From Zychaea mexicana (lineage: Eukaryota > Mucoromycota > Mucoromycetes > Mucorales > Lichtheimiaceae): a stretch of DNA of 64,000 nucleotides. Each line of letters begins with the position of its first letter. Within the stretch, counting starts at the first letter, position 1. Where the stretch lies: contig NW_026516738.1 in the NCBI RefSeq assembly GCF_025766255.1, positions 124,001 through 188,000 of the forward strand, written 5' to 3'. Below, in pieces: positions 10,940-23,600 of the stretch. The notes beneath the pieces are model-generated. The model was not told the DNA's origin and did no database searches. It worked only from the letters and a program-made list of their open reading frames with translations. The position numbers and the translations under genes are program-made.

Positions 10940-11209
10940 GTGTTATGCAAGCTAATCAATACTTATCATCAGCTGGTTCGGGCACCGTTTCACTGTGCCG
11001 ATCCACGCCTGCCGGCTATCGCACATGCGATGAAGACTGCTGTCTTCGCACGTCGCTTTTGCTCCCAACCCAAAACCACTCTTCTATGCATCGCCATCGT
11101 TCAAGCGATCTGGTCAGCACATTGGTTTTTCATATTCGAAGGCCACCCTTTCATTCCGCAGGCAGTAGCTGCTCATGCCACTGCCATCTATCACCGCACA
11201 TATAAATAG
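10940..11209 (+). mobile_element. Probable C-terminal remnant of a non-LTR (LINE-type) retrotransposon polyprotein
   Basis: An 89-codon frame ends with LLCIAIVQAIWSAHWFFIFE followed by GHPFIPQAVAAHAT. This resembles the tail that follows the reverse transcriptase and zinc-knuckle in Mucorales LINE-type ORF2 proteins (an IW..HW.F......PF pattern). The upstream part of the frame is short, and no reverse transcriptase catalytic motif (YxDD) is present nearby. It would therefore be a 5'-truncated copy, as is common for LINE insertions. The assignment rests on remembered family pattern, not a search. Confidence 0.4.
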
Positions 11210-12720
11210 GTTTCTCTTTTCCGTCACTTCTCTGTTCCTCATTTTCTCATACATGTATTCACATCCAATAGTCCGTCACTCCTCTGGACACTCTGTTAGG
11301 GAATAAGTTTTGCCTCCAGACCATAAAAAAAATACTTATGATCAGAATGATTGGGCGTGTACTAGTTTTGGTTAGCGCCAAGCTCAAGCCAGGGATCAAA
11401 GGGTCTCGGTACAGTGTCTACCGTCAATGTTGCTTATGTTGAATACGAGATTACTTTTGGATTTGTACCGCGTCGATATTGGGCCGGTGAACAATAGCTT
11501 CGGATGATAACGATATATTCGCGCAAGGTGTTGGCGAAATTTACATCACTTTTGGTTTGGAGTAAGTATGTGCTGAATGTCGTATCCAGCTTCCTGATGG
11601 GATAAGTGAGCCATTGTAGAAAGTCTCGGCCGTTGTTGGATTAACCATGGTGCGATGTGGTGGCGTGGTTATTCGGTTTTGCAGCATGGAGAGTAGAACT
11701 TCGCTGCGGCACTCAAAGCTGCTTTGCCCAGAAAGTTGTTTGACGCACTTCCATCGTGTAATCTCTTTTAAACTTGACATTGTCATTTTCTCTGATGCTG
11801 CTGTTGTTGCTGCTTGACTTGAGAAAGTACAATTCATTGCGAAACGTAATGTCGTAGAGCCGTCGTAAAGTGTCGTGAGCATATTGAATCTTGGTTAGTT
11901 GTCTGCTAATTTACGCGTACTTTGTGTTTTATTAGTGATTGAGACGAGGCGATAGAGTTAATCCAACCGTTGTGGCGGTTTGCTTTGCCCAGTTGTTGTA
12001 AAAGACCGCTTGGCAACGCTTTGGACTGTACATATGAATTATAATCCATACTAAGCACATACGTAGAGCATGTACCTTGATGTGGCTGTTACAACTGCTA
12101 CCAGACCTCAGTGACGACATAATCACAGAGAAAGAGGAAGGTATGATAACAGTGCGCATCATTCTTTTAAAAGTCATTGCATCAAAGCAACCATTTTTTA
12201 GTTCGAACGCTTCTTTTCGTATACAAAAAGGCGACAGTCTTTTCAGTTCGGCACGAAAGTAATGTGGCTTCTTCTTATGTAAGCATCTTGTCACAGTACC
12301 ACTAATCTCTCACAATTTCAACCATTCCTGGCACTTGTCTTTTACTTTTCCTCAGGGATGTGTTGCTGAAACCTATGTGCACCTTCTGGCTTGACGGGGT
12401 GCACGTACCTTCCTATTGGAAAACAAGCGGCGACGTTGTCGGGACACGCCCTGCATGATACCGGTGGAAACCTTCGTAGGACAATAATACACGCAAATCA
12501 CACACGCCTTCTTCTTGACCGCTTGACCGCTTGACCGCTTGACCATGTCTCTTCTGCACATGTTTTTTTCTTCCCTACCCTTTGCTTTCTCACATGTTTT
12601 TGAATGACGAATCACAAGTCACGTGACGTGTTTTTTTAAGACAGGGGTTTGAGTTCAAAAAATGTAAATACGCCCACATTTTTCAGGCCATTCCCTTTTT
12701 CTCTTCACTCTTTCTTTCCT
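11210..12720. other. Gene-poor; short minus-strand frames only
   Basis: Minus-strand frames at 11882-11541 (113 codons) and 12294-11932 (120 codons) have no recognisable domain. A short direct repeat of the 8-mer CTTGACCG, about 3.5 copies, lies near 12514-12545. A CT-rich stretch begins at about 12690. Confidence 0.45.
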
Positions 12721-13083
12721 TCACTTTTCTTTTCCCTTCACTCCCTTGGATCCTCCTGGTCTTTCTCTTGGCTCTTCCCTTGGTTCTGGTCTTCCCCTCG
12801 CTCTGGCTCTTCCCTTGGTCCTGGTCTTGCCTCTGTCGGTCTTGGTCTCAGCCTTTTTCCCGTGGTCCCCCTGGCTGCCTACAACCGGTCCCTGCTTGGG
12901 CTGTCTAGTCTGGCGTTCAACGGTGTTGGTCACAACCGGTCTTCAGGCGAGATCATAGGACGGAGAAATCCTTTTCGGTTTTTCGCCATAGAAATATGGT
13001 AGTGTCCTTTCGGTTGGATGCCTTGTCTGCTGGTCTGGTCTGGTCTGCCATGGTGGGGCTCGCATGAGGAGCCAGGTGCCACC
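12721..13083. repeat. Pyrimidine-rich degenerate repeat (CTTGGTTCTGGT-like units)
   Basis: From about 12745 to 12865 the plus strand repeats variants of CTCTTCCCTTGGTCCTGGT. The strand is almost purine-free in places. Frames exist on both strands (Ser/Leu-rich on plus; Arg/Gly/Glu-rich on minus), but their composition comes from the repeat and does not support a gene. Confidence 0.6.
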
Positions 13084-13320
13084 GTAATTCGCGTTCGACT
13101 CTCAGGACTCGACTATCGGCAATCGACTGTCTGGCAATCGACTGTCTGGCGATCAACTCTCTGGCATTCGTCTCTCTGGCATACGTCTCTCGGTACGACC
13201 TCGGCATTCGACTCTCTGGTATTCGACTCTCGCAATCACTCTCGGCATTCGACGCTCGGCAATCACGCTCGGCAATCGACTCTCGGCAATCACTCCAGCT
13301 TCAGTGTTCGGCTCCCAGCA
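13084..13320. repeat. Minisatellite with ~15-bp unit (CTGGCAATCGACTGT-like)
   Basis: The segment is built from degenerate tandem copies of a ~15-bp unit such as CTGGCAATCGACTGT or CTCGGCATTCGACTC. Because the unit is a multiple of three, it gives five-residue peptide repeats in several frames (for example QSTVW on plus, ARQSI on minus), which explains the long frames here. No promoter or domain supports translation. Confidence 0.75.
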
Positions 13321-13399
13321 TTGAGTATCCAGTAAGCAGCTCCTCCAGCATTCGACAACAGCAGCAATTTTTTTTTTCTTTTTTGGGTGTTTCGAGAGT

Positions 13400-13506
13400 C
13401 AATTCTTTCCCCTACCCCCACCCCTTCCCTTTCCTCTTCCCTTTCCTCTTCCCTTCCGTCTACCCTTCCATCTTCCTTCCGTCCTTCCCTTCCCCCTTCC
13501 CCACTC
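13400..13506 (+). repeat. Near-pure polypyrimidine tract
   Basis: About 100 bases are almost entirely C and T (CCCTTCCCTTTCCTC-type units), with hardly any purines on the plus strand. Such mirror-like homopyrimidine runs can adopt triplex DNA. It directly follows the 15-bp minisatellite. Confidence 0.8.
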
Positions 13507-13520
13507 ACAGGCAATCCACA

Positions 13521-16500
13521 ACCGATTGCTTGCACTTGACTCTCGAAACGTAGCGTACGTCATGGTTCCCACTCGTTTGTACCATGATGGCTGGGTTTGT
13601 GGTTGATTGACCCAGCCAAATGTTGGGAGACTGGGACTCCCAGGCCGAGGCATTGGTGGCTTTCTTTTCCTCCCCCTTTTACATACTTCTTCTGTTTCTT
13701 CTTGCTTTCTTCATGCTTTTTGTATAGCCTGCAGGTTGTGCGAACTGCTTGTTGAGGTCACTTTGTAAAATCGCGTTCTTATTATTTGTCTTTATTGTCC
13801 ACTGATTGTGTTCTTTTAATAAAATTTGTACCCTTCGACTATTGATATTCATAACGATAACTTTTGTCTTTTATAAAATGTTTCTTTACTCTAATATTAC
13901 AATGAATAAAAACCTGCTCTTTTACTTTATGTCCTGCTTAAACTCATTTACAATTTCTTTCCTTGTGAAGATATTTGCGTGTCGCTTCACCTTGCAATAT
14001 CCATTTTCTTTCTGACTGTGTTCAATCGTCTTCGCCGCTTCATTTGACAGTTAGGAAAGAACTCATGTTTTGGCGTGCTGTGTCCTTGTTCTTATACAAT
14101 GCTGACAATGTCAAATGGCTCACATTAGATTCGTAATTACTTTTACTTTGCATTGACTCGATCGATTCTAAACATAATATCTAGGCAACCGTTTGACACA
14201 AGCATAATGCACTGACCATGTAATACAATGTCAAAATTCTTGTGAGAGCCGTTGCATGTATCAGTTTTTTGGGCACGTCAGAAAATATCTTTAGAGAAAC
14301 TTTTTCTGGCAACTGCCAGGAACTCTTTATGAATAACTGGGAACCCGTTGTTCGAGTTGTGTGTTCAAAAACTGTCATAGAATTAGACTCTACAGTAGAA
14401 ATGCTCGACTTTTTTTGGAGACCCGCAGCTCGTTTGCAAAGAGCGACTGTTTCCATGCATGATCTCGCTCCCCGGTTGAACCATATTTAATTACTGCTTT
14501 ATGTCGTTAGCATTCAACCACAAGCTTGACTCTTTGCTTGATCTAGTACGGTCATTGTAATACAACAGTAAGTACATTGTTTCACATATATAGATTGGGG
14601 ATTTCTTTGGATCCAGATGCGTGCATACATAACTGTCGACACACAAAAGCCATTTTGATAGACTTCAAATGACAATGTAATTGGAGCTATAAAGCTGGCC
14701 ATGACCACCAACATGTTAAAGTGAATCAAATTTTCTACAGTACAGTATATAACATCAGCGTCTCATCATTGCTTATGTAATCAGTACAAACTCATCTAAT
14801 GAACATGTATTTAAAGTATATACTTTCATTAAGACGATTACGAAAACCAACAAAAAGACAGCATTATGATACGAGGATGATTCCTGGTCTTTTATTTTGT
14901 ATGAAAAATATATCGTTAGGTAATAGGACATCCCGTCAATATATAGTTGATACAAGCAATATTTGCAGACAAGCCAAAGGACTATCAAAGAAAGAAGTTA
15001 GAGCAAGCCATACTTGGAGTATTTAGTAAAAGCAAGCAACAATTGAAACAATCACTCACCACTTCGTATTTCCAGAACAGATCGTCGCGGCCCCTACCCT
15101 ACCCTCCCATTGCTGGGAGAACCTCCACTTTCGTCTGGGCTCCAGAACCTATCATAGATGCAATTATCCCCTCGCTCGCTCTTCAGACGTTTTCTTGTGT
15201 ATATTTTGCCACTAACCGTTCTCTGTGACGCCTCCTCTTATCCGTGTACGTGACCTCACCATACTGCCCAATCCCGTATGGCTGCCTGCTACGGCGGCAT
15301 GACCCTGACAGTCATCGCGTTTAGTTGTGGCCGCGCTCCACTGCATAGTCTCTACGTGTTGCCGACCCGTGCCCCGAACCTAACGTCTATGCGCGGCCGG
15401 TGGTCAGTTTATCGAGTCATTTCCAGGACTCAGCAAGCGGTCACAGGGAGTACAGGATCAAGAGGTGGGCGCAGGTCACGATTTACTGGAGAGGTGCATG
15501 CGCAATCGAACTTACCATGCTTTCGCTCTTCCACTCGCAAGGTAAACCAAAATTTCTTTCAGGCCTTCCGACAAAAGAGAAAAAGGTTAGGCATCGCCCA
15601 ATCCGCGAACCAATCCTGATAAATCTTAACAACTACAGCAACGAAAGCACGTAGAAAATTAAGTTATTAAGACGTAAATACCAGAAGAATGCTACCCTAG
15701 TTGAAGAAGTACAGAAAAAAAATAGTTACCCTGTAGTCGTCACGCATATCCGTCCGCCGCCGCTACTACTACTACACACGCAAAATCAACGACAATGATT
15801 AAAAGAAACGTTGGTGACGCATTGGAAAAAAAAAACAAGTTGGAGATCATTGAAATTTGAAAGGTGTTTTTTTTTGGGGGGAAGAGAAAGATTAGAGTAG
15901 GAGGAAAAACTTACACTGTAAAGGTTCCATAGTACACCGCGTGTGTCAAAAGCAGATTCGCCGACAAGGGTTCATAAAGAAAGCGAATTGCCAATGGAGT
16001 ATGTGTTAGAAAAAAGAACTCTTTTGAAAGAGCGAGTGAGGAACTGATTGAAGTAACTCGTTCGCGCATTGCTCTACTTACATGCCCAGGTTTGTTGCCA
16101 TCACGGTTCTTGTTGAAAGAGACAAGAGTGGTGATGGAAAAAACCTTTACTTGACTGTCAAATTATTGAAACAACGACACAACCATGGCGCACTGCCTAA
16201 GCCTCTCTGCTTCGCTGCTTTTTTTTGCATGGGATATCATTAAGAGAGAAAAGAGGAGGTTCACACATACACCGAGTATCTCCATGTCTCCCGGTTCGTG
16301 CCTCGTCTGCATTACACACCCAGGTTTCACCTTGGGACTGAGCTCCGCACCTTTGCAGTACCTTTTTTGTACATATTTTGTACGTTTTTTATTTATATGT
16401 CAAAAAGGTGACAAACTATGAAAAATATTTCAATTAATGCGGTGCTACCGTCGGCAGAGGTGATCCTGAACACTTGATGCAATGGAGTATATGTGGGTTG

Positions 16501-18572
16501 GTAGTGGGATGATATGACTGGGACGGAGGGGGTGGAGACTACTGTATGTGATCACACTCAAGACTCATGTCGACAGAACGCTTTGCAGGTACCGCTATAC
16601 TCGCACGGATAAACTGAAGGACCGGATGTGTCATAATCACCTCCTTACAACATAGCAATCGTTGCCATCGTTACTTTACCTCACATGCTGCTGCAGAACC
16701 CCCATGCGTAGCTCATATAGCTTTCTCTATGTATTTGTTATCAAAACACACCTCCCCTGGCTAGTAGTACCTCCACCTTCTTGTGCGCCCTCTGAGTGTA
16801 AACTTCAATTCACTTCTTGCACGATTAACCATCATCTCCTCGTTAGTGCATACTGATGAGTTGACAGTGAATTTGCATTAGTAGTCACTAGATCAACTTA
16901 GTACTTTGGTGCTTTTGTGTACCCATCGCTGTACCTCTATTAGAGGAATCTCCTATTCTATCTTTCTTCCCTGTGTATTTCGTTTGTCTACTTTTTACAC
17001 TGTAAAGCGTCAATCAGTAGCATTGGTGCATATTATATCTGTTGTTTCGGCCCCAATTCTACCACTGACACAATAAAAAAGACGGTTATTTTGAGACAAT
17101 TCAAGTCTAACACATCAGTACTTTAAGCGTAAGTGGGAGGCGTACGCATAGATTCGTATCCAAACACTCTGTTTTTCCGCCTTACAATACAAATTAAAAT
17201 GTGTATTTGTTCGTTGCTTTTGTTATCACCCCTGTACAAACTGTTGCTACCCGTGTCAGTAAACTCGGTAATACATCATTGGCTTGAGACCGTGATCCGA
17301 CAAACGATCAGGATCTAAGCAATTCTTCCAACCACCTTGCGTTTCTCGGGGAGCGTTCAACTTTTCTGGAGCATGCACATTTGCGCTTGTATATATTTAG
17401 TCTTCAGCCTTCAACTTTCCAGGAATTATTCAATATCAGTACATTAAAATGCGCCACGATTTGAGACGAACGAACATGTTGTTAAAAAAAAAAGATCCGG
17501 ATAGCGACTGCCATTTCTCCTTCTTCTCGACCATCATCCTTGTAGTTTCGCAGCTCTATGAATCTATGCAGTCTATTCACAAGAGTGCTCTCGTATCTGG
17601 AAGAACCACATACCTTTGTTTTACGCCGCCATTTCTGTGGTTGCTTACAAATGAGAATACAGTCGTAAGCGGAGGAGATGAGATGGCTCGGTTGTTGCGC
17701 GCTTAATACAATTTACTGATGAAGAATCATATATCCGTAAGTAAAATCACGCGTATAATAAAATTATTGCATCGTTTACTCACACATTCTTTAACACCTC
17801 GTGCCACGCCAACTCTTACCAACAAAAGTAAGCTGACTGATGCAATTGGCAATTTGCATTGTATATGTGTATATGTGTATAGCACGATGTGCCACATAGA
17901 TTATTCATGCAGGTTACGCGACAGAGATAATGCGAGGATGATAACTAAAATGATAAAAGGGTCATTCTTCGCCTGTAAGCGCGAGGGAGAAGTAACGCAA
18001 GCTCAATCGCCATTGACAAGGTGGAATCCGTTTACGAAAGACGAATGGTCAAGAGGAAAGGGGTACTTTTTGAAACCGGAGAATAGCGGGAAAAAAGGCA
18101 TCCTACTTGCGTTATAAAATATCGTATAAGCCCTTTTTAAACCAAGCTTTGACAATGCGAATCCGCAGCAGTCAGTCAAGCTTGAAGTCAAGCGTGTTTC
18201 AATTGCTGCCGTTGGTGGTCATTTGTTTCAAACGGATCTTGCATCACAGAAAAGAAAAACACAGACGCAACCTCGTTTTTTTACTTTTAAGAACATTAGC
18301 AGGGTCCGTGCGTAGAGAGCACGGTGTCAAAGAGTTGCCACCGCTTTATATGCACTTGAAAAAGATCCTAAGTCTTAATCAGTACATTCACAAACAAAGT
18401 ACAAAAGTACATCACAAGGTCGATCAATACGCGAGAGATCTTTCTTTGTGAAATGGGATGGCATTACCCAACGATAGATTAAGTTTCCGTTATAATAATA
18501 GTCAAACATAGAAAGCTTCTCTTGTTGATTATTATCTTTTTGTCATTTTCTTATTGTATTTTAAAGAGAAAC
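13521..18572. other. Long gene-poor stretch
   Basis: No intact gene was recognised in about 5 kb. Short frames occur (for example 14242-14490 plus, 14947-15228 plus, 17719-18117 plus), but none carries a known domain, a convincing splice pattern or a matching neighbour. The part at 15061-15560 is more GC-rich than its surroundings. A/T homopolymers are frequent. I see no tRNA, terminal inverted repeat or LTR that I can support. Confidence 0.45.
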
Positions 18573-18922
18573 CCTCTTTTCTAGGAAGTTCCAATAGAAA
18601 AAGAGGGGAAAAACTCCTGCTGTCTCTTTTTTCCAGGAAGACAACAAAACCTGATCGAAGACGCAGGTAGTGAATGGTCGCTACGCAATGAGAGACCTTC
18701 GCCATTCACTAGTGGCGCCCGTGCCGTGTGTGCCCACAACGTCAACTAAGCACAAAGATGCCTCAAGGTTGTTGTACTACGTTGGTGCAGCCCTAGGGCA
18801 TGCTTCCAACAACCTTGCTACCATTGAAGCATCTTTCGGGTAGAATATATCCACCTCAACCTGGCTAATAGCTTTCCAAGTCAAGGATTCACACAACACT
18901 TTGCGCTTCATAAAGTTTGTGT
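18573..18922. ncRNA. Candidate structured RNA or hairpin cluster (four strong stem-loops)
   Basis: Four inverted repeats lie within 350 bp without a long frame. The arms are: 18573-18583 with 18595-18606 (CCTCTTTTCTA against TAGAAAAAGAGG); 18668-18677 with 18702-18711 (TAGTGAATGG against CCATTCACTA, perfect); 18764-18774 with 18807-18817 (CAAGGTTGTTG against CAACAACCTTG, perfect), enclosed by GATGC/GCATC at 18757-18761 and 18829-18833; and 18891-18902 with 18912-18922 (ACACAACACTTT against AAAGTTTGTGT). The block is richer in G and C than its flanks. I could not match it to snRNA, SRP, RNase P/MRP or tRNA consensus sequences. It may be a structured non-coding RNA or a cluster of decayed inverted-repeat elements; strand is unknown. 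Confidence 0.3.
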
Positions 18923-20161
18923 AAATGGAACTGGAGAAGAAAAAAAATGGGAGGGGTGGGGGGTTTTTTGGTATTCTTATCCAGACAATTTTTTGCCGTC
19001 ACGCTCGGGTCTTCAATGAAATCCATCATGTTGATTGGCTCTCATTTGTAAGGCTCTGGTTGGCTCATTTTATGGACCGCTTATATCATATGACGCAACT
19101 TGACCCAAAAGCAAAGGGAAGGCGAAGGAGATGTGTAAGTGATAGTCGTCGTGAAGAAGTCAAATACGCTACAGCAGCAGTGATCGACATGCTATGTATG
19201 TTTCACCATGCCGATGTACCCTCCGATACTGTCGCCGCTTATTTTGGAAAGAAGTGTCAGTACACGCACCCGGCCTCCGCGTCAAATACAGGTACATTTC
19301 GAATATCAACTTGTTCAATGAGTACGCAAGAAAAAAAGAAGATGCGACTGAACAACTCAATTAGAAATGACAAGGAAGAAAGACAGAATGCCAACGATGA
19401 TTAAGAACGACGGATGAGTGCTCGTGTGCGATCTGGGAAGCAGTAACTGCTAAATTGCCAAGGACTCGCATCATTTGCCCTGGCGGACCAGATATCTACC
19501 AGTGATAATGCGGGTTCTGTTCGACCCATGGAGTATTCTGTTGAAAGTTCGCTCGACCCAGTTCCATTCCACTTTTTTATAGGTTGCTGATTTGTTATGT
19601 ATACGGTGGCGAAGGTGTGGCAAGCTCCTTTTGCGGAGACATGCGCAGCTAGCAAATCGGGCGGACACTTTGTTATTGCGATTGGGTAGTAGCGCTGTCA
19701 AACTAGATGACGAGGACTGGTAATGTGTCATTCTATCAGGACCTTTCAATTCTACGATGTTTGGTTCTCCTGTTAGACTTTGCACTGCATTCTCTTTTAA
19801 ACCCGCCTCGTTTTTACACTTCTTGAGGCTTGGATGAATAAAATTTTTAAAAGTTAAAACAGCGCAAACTCCTCGTTGTTGATACATCCTGTAGTTACTG
19901 GAAGTATTCCAATTAGACAATTGTCAAGAGCTCTACTAAATAAAACATATTACCAAAGTTGTTGACTAAACTCTTCTTTATCCGGATACACAAAGCTGTC
20001 TGTTCTCTCAAATTGTGAAACACAAGTGAATGCTTAATAAAAGGCAGCAACCGATGGTAGCGACTGTATATCTACGCACTCATTATTCCCTGGATTGCGA
20101 TCGCCTAATATGGTGCTCCCGGCGTTCAAGCTATACAAGTTTTGGGGTACTCTCGTTTAAA
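18923..20161. other. Gene-poor; two unrecognised frames
   Basis: A plus-strand frame at 18925-19404 (159 codons) is Lys/Arg-rich at both ends, with a protein-like middle (FNEIHHVDWLSFVRLWLAHF) but no known domain. A minus-strand frame at 19920-19471 (149 codons) overlaps another on the same strand (19655-19401). Neither has a recognisable family. Confidence 0.35.
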
Positions 20162-20625
20162 AATAAGCAGCTTTCTTATGCAGCGTGTTAAGCAAGCCTC
20201 ATAAAGAAGGATGATCACTGTGAGGTGAAGAAATCATGGGTGGAGTGAACCGGAAAAGGAAAATTTCGTTGAGATGCTTTGGGCAGATCAGAGCAACTAC
20301 GAAAAGGAAGCAGGATACAGAAAGCGCGTTGTTCTTCTTCTCTTCTTTTCTTACGATGAATCATCATACGATAAACACCAAAGAGTATAGGCTATAATAA
20401 CTTCGACAATCATATTCACTGCTCCTTATGAGAGCAATTTGATGCACCCTTGGTAGCATTAACAAAATCCAAAAAGTAAGCTATTTTACATTGACACGTA
20501 CGCTCACTGACCTGAACACGTCTATTCTGTCTGCTATGATAGACTTTTGTGGGGATAAACTAATAGACGGATCGCAGACATGCCGGATATCGAACATTTC
20601 CAAGATGAAGAAGATGAAAAAGGTG
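20162..20625 (+). repeat. Copy 1 of a ~462-bp dispersed direct repeat
   Basis: This is nearly identical to 25015-25474, in the same orientation, from AATAAGCAGCTTTCTTATGC to AAGATGAAAAAGGTG. Three small indels separate the copies (GTGTTAAG against GTGGTTAAG; GTGAGGTG against GTGAGCGGTG; an extra AAAGT after AAAATCCA here). There are no terminal inverted repeats and no TG...CA ends. One frame of about 53 codons (GWSEPEKENFVEMLWADQSN and on to KHQRV) looks protein-like and is shared by both copies. It may be an unclassified transposon fragment or a segmental duplication. Confidence 0.8.
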
Positions 20626-23600
20626 GATTTTGGATGCCATGATGATGGATGTTATCTTCCGAGTGAAAGGAGTTACTTTCGCCTTAAACAGTGTGTTCCT
20701 TGAAGCAGTGCCACCTTCGTGTGTTGAAATTGATTTTTGACAGGTGATAATTTGGTAAACCTAGGTATTTGGATCGAAAGGAAGTGTCGACTAATTACGA
20801 GAATAGAAGATTGTGAATACAACGGCTGGTTCTGATTATTCTCATTGTGATCGATGTTTGAGGGATTATTGATATTGATATGGTAGTGATTATGTATTGT
20901 CTATAGCAGCTCACTAGTGTGCGTCTTTTCTCTAATCGCATCATAGTAATTAATAAGACGGTGAGAAGTGGGATGAGTTTTCCGTACCGATTTTAAAAAG
21001 TCGTGTTGTTTACTACACACAGCTATCGTTTCTGTGTTATGTATATTTACTAAGAGAAGCCTTGTTACATGCTGCATCATGATAGTGCTATAATGCATAT
21101 CTATATCTTTTTCATGCCTTTCTACGGACGATAGTATGCATGCATGGTTAATGTCTTGCTGCTGGTTGATGAGTTGCGCTTTTAGCGAGAGACTACTACT
21201 GTACCGTGCTACGAGTCATCACTAGATAAATGGAAACGGATAGAATCCTACATTTTAGAAACCACACTGGTATTACATAATGCTATACAGTACGCAGACT
21301 GCGTGTGAACAATGATAACGTTACCTTGCTGCAGTTTCATAATGATGCACCCGAGAGGTTTCCTACTAAATGTTTAGACGCGCGAACATTTTCTGCGCCA
21401 TCTAACAACAGCAACATTAATACAAGTTGGGTTGAAAGAAAAAAGTATTGTGTACATGTGTCGTTTAGCCATTTTAACGTCCAGTTTGACAGTACGCCGG
21501 AACGAAAGAAGAGAAAAGACTAAACTGCTGGCATTTATTACTATAAAAAGTTACATAGAAAAGCGTGCGTGTGGTGTGGCAGCGAAAAATTAGTTATATA
21601 CGTGCCTGGGTTCAAAATGTGCATTATCACCAATTTCGTGCCCTAGGTTTATTTACTGAGAACTCTGTGGTAGAGTTAAAAATCCGTCCTGCTACATTAC
21701 ATATAATATTACAGCTACGTCTATAGTGTTAGCAGCAGCAGCAGCAGCAGCAACGGATGGTATCACGGTATCATATGCTACTATCCACACATTTATATGA
21801 CCAAACGATTCCCCAAACATCATCATCCACTGTTGGGAAAACTCCATTGAAATCCAGGAATTATGATTATTTCTGTTAAGCGACGATCCCTATTGGAGGG
21901 ACAGATAGTTATTTCGGCGCTCATTATCAGCTATCGCCCACGGTATGCAATGCCGTTGAAAGCGATCCATAGACTAAGTCCTTCTTGACCTATTGGTAAA
22001 GGTGACATGAGCTTCGTGAACATTTCCGTACACTGACCGGATCAGTGGCTCAAACCAAAAACGTAGCCTTCAAACGTTCATTATACGGGAAATCCTACAT
22101 GTTTTAAAGCAAACGCATGTAGTCCAAGAGCAAACACACATTACTATCCCTACCAACTTTAATTGATATGCCATCTTGCCACCAATCAATGCACCAGTCG
22201 TGAATAGGATTACTGCTGTAAGAAGTCTTGTAGTGAAGAAGCTACTCGTTCCCAACACACTTTTCTGTGGCATCTAGAGACAAGGCATAGTAAAAATAAG
22301 CGGATCGTAATTTATACCAAGAGGGACTATATATTAAGCTAAGTGGGACGTAATGCACAGTAAACGGTGCTCTTAACGTACAGAAAAAGCAACCGCAAAA
22401 GAGCAGGACTTTTCTCTCGGGGTTTATTATGACATCATTGATTCGGCAACGGCAAGAAGTGTGCAAAGAGCCGGTCAGAGACACAAGCCCACATGATGTG
22501 AATTTTGCTGTGAAAACAGGCAACAGTAGGGGTAAATTCGCTGCGTCTCTCTTTTTTTTTTTATTATCACATAACGAAGGCTCCGATCACGTACGCAAAT
22601 AATCAAGGAAGCAAAGGTAGTCTAGGAATGAGGAATTCAGGAAGAGCGCAACACAGATCTTTCTTTTTTGGATAGTGACAAAGTTACGCGTGTGTCAAAC
22701 CTTGAACGTTCCAACAGCTTTTCCCTGAAACGAAAACTATGCGCATTACGACACAGCGATTTGGCCAATTGACTTCGCACTCAAAATGCACAAAGGGATG
22801 GCGAGTGAAAAAGGTGATCAATGGAGCAACGAATTACGCGCAAAAGTGTCAAAAGCCAGAGGAAGTCATCGTTTGTAGTGTTATTCTTCTGATCGTCCCA
22901 GTGGATCTTGAACGCTGCTTTGAGAGAACGTAGAACCGCACAAAAACAAACGAACAGATTTACTATGTCAGCAGCAATGTAAAACACTGAAGGATGAGTC
23001 GATTTCACTAGCGGCAGCGGATACTTATTTATGAGCGGGCCAACTTATCTGCAGCAGCACATACTTGGGATGGAGGATAGAACGTTAGCAGTAGCATAAA
23101 CTGGGATGGAGGATGGAGGGAGGAGGTTATACGGCGTGGTTCAGAGAACTGTTGGCGGATAGCGTAGATGGTAAAGCAACAGTTGACGAGCACGGTTGAA
23201 CATAGAAGATACCGGGTCTTTATCATATAGTGCAGCGTTGGGGGCATCTTTTTCCGCACACACATAACATTACGTACCACACACACAGTCAAAAGACAAT
23301 ATTAAAGTACTGTGGATTTGTCTGTGAACTACGCTATATACACACGCTGTTTGTCTTGTTGGGTGAAGGACTGTAAACTGGCTGCTTGGTGGATGGTGTT
23401 TTGAATGTTCACTGATGGTGAATTGTCTACCTTGTCAGTCACGTCTAATTCCGGCATTTACTGCTCACGGAAAAGCACTTCTTCCGTGAATCGACTTGCT
23501 CATTCGCATTCGTGTCTTTGTTTTCGCTTGACACGGTGCCGTGCACGGACCTCTCACAACCAAACGGCGACATCGTCGGAGGTACAGCTGCCCATGGTGA

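Noticed and set aside
12649..13335. Long plus- and minus-strand frames as genes
   Set aside because: Their composition follows from the 15-bp and pyrimidine repeats; long frames exist on both strands and no domain or splice pattern supports any.
18573..18922. Known ncRNA such as SRP RNA, RNase P/MRP, U-snRNA or tRNA
   Set aside because: I could not find the conserved core sequences of these families; the locus is left as an unassigned candidate.
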